This document shows positions 24,371-56,305 of a stretch of DNA of 64,000 bases, in pieces (position 1 is the stretch's first letter; each line of letters begins with the position of its first letter). A program made the translations under genes and the position numbers. Source of the DNA: Beaufortia kweichowensis. Its lineage: Eukaryota; Chordata; Actinopteri; Cypriniformes; Gastromyzontidae. Location of the stretch: the NCBI GenBank assembly GCA_019155185.1, contig CM032802.1, forward strand, positions 5,122,501 through 5,186,500. Reading direction: 5' to 3'. The notes under the pieces are model-generated. The model saw nothing but the letters and a program-made list of their open reading frames with translations. It searched no databases and had not been told where the DNA came from.

Positions 24371-26499
24371 GTACATATACTAGGGCGTCCCAAGAAAGTG
24401 TTCCAAAACCACACAGTACTGCCTTCTATTGTCAAAAAAATCTTTGTATTATAATACTGAGAAAAAACATTTCTTTATTGTTGTCAGGAAAAATTTGTTA
24501 CATGGCCATGTTTTTGTCCATACGTGTCGATAAATATCAAGTGTTAATGGATGACACATCTAACATACTACCAGGAAGAAACTGAAGTTTACACAGCAAA
24601 CTGAACCTCCCTTCAGTATCCCTCATTCAGGCCCAGATGTCAAAGCAAACAGCAGATCCCATGGACGAGATCCTGAACAAGCACAGCTACTGGAGTCAGG
24701 AGAAAGAGTGATGTCAGTAATGAAAGCGTTCTGATGGAGAGCGCAAACTAACAGGGTGCTGCAGACACCCGCCCCGTCTTGGTCTTTTAAACGACTCTCT
24801 GGATGCGCTCGGGCGCCAGGACACACAGCAACTCCATCCATTCTGCTTCCTACAGATCTTTCCCAGGGAAACCAGTGAGGCCGGTGCAGGAAGCTCTACC
24901 AAACAGACGCAGGACGGAAATGAATATTTAAAAGAAATGTGGAGAGGAGACAAGGGGTGCGGTGGGGTGAGACAGCAGTCAAGAGCAAACCTCTGGACAT
25001 CGGACAGAACCACAGGTGTCTAGAGAAAAGGAGAAGAAAGTACTATAGGAATACATCCAGAAATGTAAGCAAGAACACAAACACAGATGCGAAAGCTTTC
25101 GATGTGTTGCACACATGCAACACTGTTGAACGTGCAATGCGAACTGCCATTTGCAACACATTTTAATGTAACATATTTTCCAAGTGAAACATCACAGAAA
25201 CTTAAAAAATGCAATCAGACCAAAATAAAGCCAGTTTTATGCTGACTTTAATGTCTTTCTTTAAATGCCTGTCCAATAAACCAAATGTTATTCAGATATC
25301 TATCTATAAATATGTCAACACATCAGATTCTCTTTAAACTATCATGCTGTCATCACAGCAGCTGACCCGATGGAGAACCTTATCATACAAGAAGGCAAAA
25401 TCAGTGTTATAACATTGCTTCACACATTTCAAAATCACAAACAATTTCACTTATATAGAGGTACTATATAAGCATTTGCATTGACATACTTTCAGGCCAG
25501 AAAACTAGGGCAGAGGAAGCGATAAATAGCATTTTATCATAAGCTGGAGAGGAAAGAGGGTCCAGCAGCACAGGTAAAGTTCAACAAATGGACACACAGA
25601 TGCTCGCATGAAAGGAAGAGAAGGGAAATCAAACCGTCTATTCTCTAATGACGTGGCAAGAGAAGAGAAATGGCGTAGTCCCCACTCGCAGGTGCTGGGT
25701 CACAGATCAAATAGGAGCATGGCTTTTATATCTCCTCTGCTGCTTTCTTCGGGTTTATAGAGGAGAGGTGCATTTTTGATTCAAAAACCTTACAAACATG
25801 TGGAAGTTATCAGAGCCAGGTCTGCGGACGGGCTTGTTCCTCCTGCCTTCACCCCCGTTCGGTTCTGTGGTCCAACAAATAATTGGGGTGGAGGAGAAAG
25901 AAACACAGAGAGATGGAAAGACGAGAGTGAGAGTTTAATGTCTGTCTGCTATCTGAATCCTCCGCTTCATTACTAAATGTCAACAGGCAATCAGCCAGAA
26001 GGTGCAAGTGATGGTAAAAGAAACAGAAAGTATGTAGGACTTGAGTTTGTATTTCATCACGTTTGTGTTTAGAATAAAAGATGTGATTAATACAGTATAC
26101 CTGAGCTTCATAATTACGCAGAATTTACACTTACGTCTTAAAGCTACATTGTGGGTATTCTTTCTGACCCACATGAATTTTACAAAGTTTATGAATATTT
26201 TGACATTTAGATGGTTCTCTAAATATGTACCATCTGTACTGTATGTATACACGTGTCTATGTATTCATTACACAAGACCTGAAATGTTTGCTTGTTTATA
26301 AAAAGGCTCTTTAAGGACTCAACCTCTTTCTCTTGCTAAATGTGTTTCAATATACACTACACTCAATTACACAAACAGCACAAATACATAAAAATAATGA
26401 GCCATTTATATTTTGTCTAGAGCCATTCTTCCTAACTTATCATTAATCATAGAAGGGACTTTTAGAATATCATGTTAATTGCTGAAGGCAAATGATTGG

Positions 26500-26665
26500 T
26501 ATTTAGTATGTCACCCCATCCCATATGTACTGTTTATGGTTTTACTTTCTTCAGTTGAACACAAGAAATTCATTTTATATTTACATTCCAGGTTATCTTT
26601 GAAGATGGGTCTCAAAATTGTAAAGCACAAGCTTCAAAAACTTATGAAAGTAATCCAGATGATTC
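26500..26665. repeat. Fragment of the cyprinid 'gttgaacacaa' repeat family
   Basis: 'tactttcttcagttgaacac' followed by 'cttatgaaagtaatccagat' matches the internal part of the same abundant family as the copy at 8820-9240. Truncated and diverged. Confidence 0.4.
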
Positions 26666-28318
26666 TAGTAGGAGTAATACATAAATATATACTATAATAT
26701 TTTTATCTTATTAGCGATCAATATGTTATGTATCTATGTAAACAAACAGATAACTTTAACTCACATAACTTTGCAAATGTATTGCTTCACTTTAGAAGCA
26801 TACAAACAAAACACTTTCAAGAATGTTATTTTAATAGGTCAAGCATCAGAAAGCTATTTTACAGCCAGAGTTTCTCAGTTTAAGATTCTTGGTGCTTCAT
26901 TGACGAAAACCACATTTTTACTCCCTAGATGTGTGAAAAACATTACAGATTAACTCTTGGATTCGGTTTATTTAAGCAATTATTTTTTTCCCTGGGACCC
27001 AAGGCTTTCTTTTCAAGCTTCTGGCTGACATCTCCATAAAGCAGAGCATAGGGGAGAAAAAAACGACCTGAGATAGAGTAACAGTAAAATCCTCCAACTC
27101 ACCACGTGTGTGGATTTACAGTTGCCTGGGGCAGATGTGAGCACCCCAGACAGCAGAGCGCTACAGTCGACGTGTGGAGTACGACTGCTCCCGTTCCCAT
27201 GCACCTGCCTCCCTGCACACCTGATGAAGTATAGCAACAGGTGGAAAGAGCAGTTGTGTTTGAAATAATTGAAGGCCCACACCTTGAAACCCACCATGCT
27301 GAAATATTAAGACTGAATCATCCCCAGTGCTGTACTGTTTGTTAGTTACCAAAATTATGAATGGGATAAACACATTTAAGAATTTTCCCAATACTCCCAG
27401 CATAAATGCCTTTGAAATTTGAACTAAGGATGTTTCGCAGCGCCTTTGAACCATGACTCCTTAAGTCTAAACCCTCCACAAGACCTATGGCTTTCTTATA
27501 CTCCGCAGCAGATAAATCCCAGAAATTCAAAAACTCGTGTCAGTTAAATGGATCTCTCGAGAAGAGCGTGTGAGTAATGTCCTGACAAAAAAGGCAACCT
27601 CCCATATGACAAGGATCATTGTTGGATACGTTTTCAATTTGCGCAATGTGCAAAATAAATCAAATGCTAAGGGAGACCTGATGCAGGATTTAAGGACTGC
27701 AGCCATGGCAACCTTACAGGAAGTTCAAACAGATTCGCGGTTTCCTGTGGAGCCAAATAAGGCATGTCCGTACCTGACAGCGTAACAGCAGTCTAAGTTC
27801 GGACAGCTACCGATAAACCAAACAGCGTTCATGCCACATCGGTCTGAGCATACTGCTGTAAATCAGCCTTTTATTTTCCCACATTTGTTTTCATGGTTGG
27901 GTAAAGAAAAGGTGGAAAGGATACAGTTGGTTTTCTGAAAACTGGGAAATGAGGAGACTGGCAGCAGCACAGCTAGTCATTAATAATTGTGCAGGAAGCA
28001 GAGAGAGCCTAGAAATGACTTCAAAAAACAAGCTAAGCGAGTGCCTCCAATTTGATGTTAAAATATTTACTTTCAGCCACCTGTGGGAGGTCTCTGGTTC
28101 CTGTCTGTGCTCACTCTTGCAAGTCCGGCACTAAATTAAATCGCTGCTAACTGCATTACAGCTGAAATCTCAGAATGTGTTCTGGTAATTGTTTCAGTCC
28201 ACTGCATTTGTGAAAGGTCCAGCTGCACATCAGGCGTTCTTAAATAGTGAAAATCATTTTATTAATACAGTAGGTAAGTTTTGTATGTAATTTCAGAATT
28301 TTAATAATAGCCCAAGTG

Positions 28319-28613
28319 CCTGTTCACACCAAGAAAGATAACAATAACTATTAAAAATCTTCTTAAATTGATGAGGAAAGTAAAGTATACATGACAACTA
28401 TAACAATAATGATACAGGGGAGCGATTTCATTGAGTTCAATGTGAGATTTTTCTAAGTTGAAACAATTACACAATGACAACCAATCAAAGTTTATTCACG
28501 CTTGTACACTCAAAACGCGAAACTGCAGTGTTTGAGTCTAAATTAACCATAACATTATCCATTAGTGTGGAAGCTAATATAGTTATTATCATATTGTTCT
28601 TGATGTGAACAGG
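28319..28613. mobile_element. MITE with terminal inverted repeats
   Basis: The left end (cctgttcacaccaagaa) and the right end (ttcttgatgtgaacagg) are inverted repeats with one mismatch over the outer 17 nt. A weaker match continues inward through 'aataactat' and 'atagttatt'. There is no coding capacity between them. A non-autonomous DNA transposon about 295 bp long; no clear target site duplication remains. Confidence 0.7.
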
Positions 28614-30039
28614 TATTAAGATTGATGAGGCTTGATATAACATTTCATAATGATCGAAACATGATTGTCAGCATCAGGCCTGTATAAATCTCCTTTAATG
28701 TGGTAGTTTTCCAGTAAACCACTGAGATCAGTCTATGCAAACCATAAGAAAACATTCATTCAGCTCCTTAAGCACAACTGAAAACCCTTACAACTGTAAA
28801 TAGTTATTAAACAATGCCCTCTACTGGCAAAAGAGTGTAAACTGTAAATAAAATGAAGCACCATATCAGATGGACTTCTTTTTGAGATTGCTATTGAGAA
28901 TAGCAATAAGCATAATGTGTTTAAGCAAACACATAACAGTTCATTTTTAAGAAAATCGAGAAATAAACGATAAATTGAGTTTAAAAGAACATGCTACAGT
29001 TTGGGTGTTTTGTATAGTACTTCAGCCTTACTTAAATTAAATTATACACTATTAAAATTGCTATACAAATAGAGAATGAATGTTCTATAAAGAGCAATAC
29101 TAAGATGCATAATAAAAATCATCAACATCATCATACATCCCTGCAAAGAAATCACAGAAATCTCATGATGTTCGTGTAACAGTAGCAATTATTACCAGAA
29201 TGACTAAAAGGAGTTAAAACAAGTAAAGCTAGTTACGTTTCCATACTTTAAAAACCAGCAACCGAAGACATTCTCGTGTCATTTAATTTACATTACAGAC
29301 ATATCGGTGGCTGGTGGCACATACACATATACTGAGATTTCATATGACTTAAACGTGTAAACATTTCATTTATACATATTGAATATTTTCAATAGGGAAT
29401 AAAGTTAATAGTTAACGTGCAAAAGATCAATACTTACCTCGTGGACACTTGACTTTTGATATAAAGATGGCGAGTTTATAGCAAGTCAAATTTATATTAA
29501 TGCGCTGATCTGAGCATCCTATTTTTAATATTTAACATAAAGCCCAGTTATTCCTCTACAGGTTAAATGACAGCTGTAGATTTTGTCGTTAAGATCGTTG
29601 TGAGACAACCAAATAACAGTAAATACAGCAGCTGAATGTAACGCAGGTGCTGGAATAAATATAACAACCTTGCTGCAGTATAAACAAAGCAGCTTAATGG
29701 TAAAAGCTTTCACTAATTTTATAAACAGTCTCTGGCATAACATTAGTGCAGCTGTGATTGATTCAAGATTTACATGTATTACTGTACTTATTTTCCTCTC
29801 TGTAACGCGTCATAAAGCATCCAGCGTGACAGCTGTTTGGCAAAGTTTAAATGACACTGCCGAACAGATTCGCAGAGTTACTGATAGCAATTTAGTACAA
29901 CCAACAATCCAGACAAATAGCTGATGTTATTGATGTTAAAAAATATCGTTAAAAATAAAATTCTGTAAATTTCGCGCACGCTAACTGCCTGCATTCAGTA
30001 GAAAAATAAAAGGAAAGTGTTGAAAGTGCTGCAGCTGAA

Positions 30040-30400
30040 TCCTCCGCTCGTTTTCAAGCGTTGTTGGTGACGTATCTCTGAGCAGTCAACAGACACACAC
30101 AGTCGGTCAGGACAGTAGCTGCACCGGGGCCAATATTTCCCTATTTTTCTGCTGTCTGTGCTTTTTCACGGTCTCTTCAACATTGTTCACACGACTCGGG
30201 CAGAATACAGCGTTTGTATAGTCCTTACGATGCCGTTTGTTGCGGGTTTTGAAAATGTGAACGCGTTCCGGAATATGACGCCTGTTTTTATGTGAGCCCA
30301 GCGCCGCGACGCACAGAAAGTGAAATGGACGGATCCTTCGACTTGCCACTTTAATGACACGACCGGATCGCTAAACATTATGTTGCACTTTAAATCGTTG
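30040..30400 (+). promoter_or_regulatory. ppp1r37: Presumed ppp1r37 promoter / untranslated first exon
   Basis: CpG-richer sequence than its surroundings, with a CRE-like TGACGTA (30068-30074), a ccggggcc block and several CpGs (gttgcgggttttg, aacgcgttccggaat). The first coding exon at 31110 lacks promoter features and is preceded by possible splice acceptors (gtcttcag ending at 31091 or gtgacag ending at 31101). An untranslated first exon here is therefore likely. Its donor was not identified. Confidence 0.35.
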
Positions 30401-30805
30401 ACTTATAAGAGTTTGTTTTAGTAAACGCAAAGATCTTGACGCAGACCAGCTGTGAAAGGCTAGTGATCTTCGTCTCACAACAACCTGATTTGTAGTCTGA
30501 TATCTTTAATGTGCTTTAAATACATCTGACACTTCTTAACTTTCTTTGATCGTGCAAAGAACAGAAACTGTTGTATGATTGATGGTGGATAGTCTCTAAA
30601 GACACAACGTTTGCTGTTTAGTGGTGCGTGATAGTCTCAACATGATACCCATATGAGATGATATCTTTTTATGTGTCCAAGACTGATATAATTGTACTTT
30701 AACTACAACTGTACTTTTGTCTACAGCTTGATCTGGATCACAGGACCGAACATAGACACGAAAAGAGATATTTAATACATAGCAGTCAACAGACACACAC
30801 AGTCG
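30081..30805 (+). repeat. Exact 25-bp direct repeat, copies 700 bp apart
   Basis: An identical 25-nt sequence beginning agcagtcaacagacacac and ending agtcg occurs at 30081-30105 and 30781-30805. The flanks differ immediately on both sides, so this is not part of a longer duplication. It encloses the CpG-rich presumed promoter of ppp1r37. Confidence 0.95.
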
Positions 30806-31109
30806 ATAATTGTCATTTATCTGATGTAGCCTTTACAATGCTCCAGAACACTACATCAATGGTAACAAATAACTTAGTGATTTCGTAAATGCACAATTCA
30901 GTTAAGTGTAATTTCTGAGCTGGTTTTTAGGAAATATATGTTGATAACCTGCTGATGATAAAGTAGATATTTTGGCTGTCATGTGAACGTTTAATAAGCA
31001 ATGCACTTGTCAGGGAGATATTGTCCCCTTTTTGCCTTAGTTTGAGAACATTAAGCTATGTTTTAGGTGGTTAAAAAAAACTTGTCTTCAGTTAGTGACA
31101 GGCAGTGGC

Positions 31110-52621
<21,512 letters not shown>

Positions 52622-54540
52622 TGCTGTAACAAAGCAAAAAGAAGTATGATATTAAAAATTTATAATTTTACAAAAATATATGTATTATATTTAATTTTAA
52701 AGTAACCATTTTTATCTCCTTTCAGAGTCCAGACATGGCGGCGAAAATCAGAAGGACTTATTTGTTGTTTTTCTTTGTCTTTTATTTTCCTTTGTCATTG
52801 TCATTTCCCAACATTTTCCAAGACTTTGTGTCAGCTTATTACAACACAGAGAACTCAGCCTACCTAAAATTGAAATTAGGAAATCTTATCTGTGTTGTAG
52901 TTAAAAAATGTAAACACTTTATGTAATCAGACATTAAAAAGCTGTCTTTTCCCTGTTCAGTTAGTAATCATGTTCTATAAAAACAGGCATTTACCAAAGA
53001 CACAAGAACACGAAGAAACACGCGAACATTCTTCTGTTCTGCCCTGTTACTCTGTTTTACTGTGGCACTTCACTCACTGCTGCCCCCAGGTGGACTGGAG
53101 GTTGCAATGCTGACCTGCTCAGACTACTAAAAACAAGCTGAACATACAGCATATGCTGGGAAAATGTTATCTTTAGATCTTGGGCAAACAAAAATCATTT
53201 TGTTAGTGAGTGTGTGTTGGCCGTCTATGTTTGCATCAAAGATTACTCATGAAAGAAAGATTTCTACCAAAGTGACACACATTCACTTTTCATTTGGTCC
53301 TGCTGCTGTTGTCCTGCTCAGGAATCAATGTTTGTATTTGAGCAGTGGGTGAAGCTCTGATCAAAACACAAGCAGACACTCCCACTGTCTGATCTCACCA
53401 GGTTCCCTCCATGAACCAGCACTTCTAAAGCTTCTAAAGCATCTGAACCCTGCGTGAATATCTGAAAGTTGGAACAATTGACTTCTGCCCTGGCTGGATA
53501 ATTGCTATTGTCTTTAGTGAAATATCTGAATGATTCAGGTATATCAGACTTGTTTATCCTCTTCTTTATCGTAAAGAAACAGACACGAAAGTACACCGAA
53601 TGAAATGTAAACTCACACACATATACAGAAAATCTCATTTTGTCTTCCATCGGTATAACCCTCTTTTGTCACTAATACATACTCATCAGAATACAAGTCA
53701 TGACACGTTTGCCTTTAAAGCTCTTTCTCCTGGCTGCTTTGCTCAATCAGCTTGTATTTATTTTAAGTCTGTTGTGTGATTTAGTTTTTCCCTCTCTTTG
53801 TGTTCCCCTTTTTTTTAAGCCGTTTTGTGGGATTTTTCCCTTTGGTGTATATTTTCAGATTCTATAAAGAGCAAATATTAAATTTAAAGTTTTCCTATTT
53901 TGATTGGTGGGGGTTTGGGGAAGGGGCTGTTGATTTATATAAATGGGACTGGAGCTCTGGGGAAAGTATATAATGTAAATCAAGAGTGCGTTTGGGGGTG
54001 AAAGCTCTAAGGCCTGTGGCTGCTCTTTACAATAAGTTGGCAGTAGGAGTGCTGGACCACAAAACTTCATGAAGAAAACACTAAATCTGTGTGAAGCTAC
54101 TGCCGCTGGGGACACTAAAAGCTAAACTTTACCTCGAGAGAGACCGAGCCACCAGCGTAAGATAAACAATTGATTTTAGGAAAAAATTTGAAGGTTATGA
54201 CATCAAGCCTGACCTGATGAATATAGTACTTGCCACCATTCCAGGGTCTATGGTTGGTGCTGTTTTGGTTTCTCTCTCTCTGTCGTCTGGTTGCTGTTGA
54301 CTCCTGATGAGAGACATTTATCTGCCAGGCTTCAGCAAGCTCCAGAGAAGCTTTGCATCTACATCCAGATTGTCTTTAACTTAAAAATCAACTCTTCTGT
54401 GCTGCCCCCAACCCAATGTTTGTAATGCTTTATTTTTAGTAATTTTTAAAATTACCTGTTAAATTAATCAAAATGTACTTGTAAACACAAAGACATGTGT
54501 ATGGCTTTTCCCTCTCAAATAAATGCATGTAATGATAAAA
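52622..54540 (+). other. ppp1r37: ppp1r37 3'UTR with a possible 82-nt intron
   Basis: After the stop at 52621, a possible donor (gaa|gtatga, 52644) and acceptor (tctcctttcag, ending at 52725) could remove 82 nt. The junction would lie only about 22 nt after the stop, too close to be expected to trigger nonsense-mediated decay. The 63-residue frame at 52735 is then 3'UTR. The AATAAA at 54518-54523 is a plausible end of the transcript. Confidence 0.4.
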
Positions 54541-54544
54541 ACTA

Positions 54545-56270
54545 ACTTGTGTGGCAAATGTTTTTATAAAATATTTACTTTAAGAATTTTTACACTTGAT
54601 TTGAATGAAGGTTGAAATAAGGTTTAAAAGTGATAGATCCATCTATGATTATGACTATAATGCACTAGGTCTCACTACATGATTTTGTTTGTTACTCAAG
54701 GATAGTCAACTCTGTTTTGAATGAACACAGACAGGAGGCAAAGTGATGATACAATAAAATGAGCGATTTAGTTTATACCAAGCCAAGCCAGTGGACATTT
54801 TTGTTTCACAGCATTGTCTCATGAAATCAATATTTCAGTTATAACTCAGGTCATTCATATACAGGTAACTAAAAAAGAAATGAATCTTACAGTTATGGAT
54901 TTAACTGCACCTGTCTTTCTTTAGATGCAGTATGTCTAGCACTTGCCATCTGAAAATTAATAAAAGTAGTGGGGTGATAATTCCTATATTTAAGACAGCA
55001 GTTACCTGCTCAAATACGTTTCAGAATGTTCCTGTTTTGGTAACTTTGGCTGTATGTGTAAGTAGAATTTAACAGTGTTTTTCAGTTTACAGTATATAAA
55101 AGAAAGTCACTTCAGGTGGTCTGGTATGCATCAAACAGCCCTGCCCCGGGACTGCAATATGTTTAAGATTATCAAGGTTCAGGTGGATGCTAAGTACAGT
55201 AAACAAACACAGCAGAGAGTAAAAGAGTAAAATAATAAACTAGATAAAATAGATGTCTTTAGTATGTGAAAACTTTTGTCTCAAGGTGAAAGATCAGACC
55301 TTTGATTTAAAAGCTGTGATAGTATATAGTTAATTTCTTATAGTGGTATGTGTCTTTTTTTACTGCCAGAGTTGGTTTTAGTGGCCCCATTATGGCCCCA
55401 TTTGGATATATGCTGTACGTGGGAGAACTGTACGTGCTTTTATGAAGGGATTTAAGCTGTGTTTGACCATTGATGCTTAATATTATAAATCTACTTTGAA
55501 GGAATTTCTGTGTAATCCCCAGTCACTCTTACTTACATAACACCGGGGATAACACATAGGTAAAGCAAATCTTGCTTTTAATACTTGCACACTGTTGTCA
55601 CTTTTATATAGTATGCATGCTTTATGCAACATTATCAGGACAGAACATGAGGTGCAAAAACATAACAAAATGTCTTTACTTGAAACTGTACATTGACCAC
55701 TGTTAGACTCACATTTTTTTTTTCTGCACAATTACTGATCAACCTGACAAATAGCTCATGATCAAACCAGTTAGACTTTTAGCCTTTTAACTTTAAATCT
55801 GGAATTTTTATACTATGGTGTGTAAACATGGATGAAACACAGCCCTGTTTTTGACACTTCAGAATATCTCAAGTAGAATAATATCTACTTGTTTTGCACC
55901 AAACAGGTAAGAGCTGTGTCTGTGGTTGCCAATATAATTTTCCAATGCATTTGTGGTTTGCTGTGTCCTGTTGTTGGTTTAGCGATTTAAACACGCTTTC
56001 AGTTGTCAGATTCAATCTGGCTTGTTAGTTTTTGGCCTACTGTTCTCTGGCAGATCTGGCTGAAGATAACCACAGGCAGTGAGAGAGTTAAAAAGAGTCC
56101 ACAGCCTCTCTGTGTGAATTCTCTTCATAGACGTTTTTTCTTCTTTCACGTTTTCAGCTGCTGGACTGTGTGTGAATCAGCCAGCACAGAGATATCTCAC
56201 ATGATAGTGATTAGAGAAAGATCTCTCTGGTGGTCTTGGTAGGGTGAGCGGTGGGTTGTCCTTAAACTTA
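54545..56270. other. Intergenic, ppp1r37 to slc30a1-like
   Basis: No exon recognised with confidence. AT-rich sequence without a clear CpG-rich promoter for the following gene. Its transcription start remains unplaced, probably between 56000 and 56300. Confidence 0.35.
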
Positions 56271-56305
56271 CTACATTTACTTAGTAAGTGTCAGAACTGA
56301 ATCCC

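Larger units (their letters stand above)
14750..30000. other. 15 kb gene desert between bmp16 and ppp1r37
   Basis: No exon, RNA gene or protein similarity is recognisable on either strand. Open frames are short and unremarkable. The region mixes AT-rich sequence, degraded repeats (17520-17660, 24120-24370, 26500-26665 and 28319-28613) and several complex blocks with retained CpGs (about 18490-18870, 19640-20290, 23380-23780, 24590-25030, 25520-25960, 27000-27800). Deserts beside BMP genes often contain distal enhancers, so the complex blocks are the best candidates. Confidence 0.45.

Noticed and set aside
52735..52926. 63-codon frame starting MAAKIRRTYLLF
   Set aside because: Starts just after a possible acceptor but lies downstream of the ppp1r37 stop with no homology; best read as 3'UTR.
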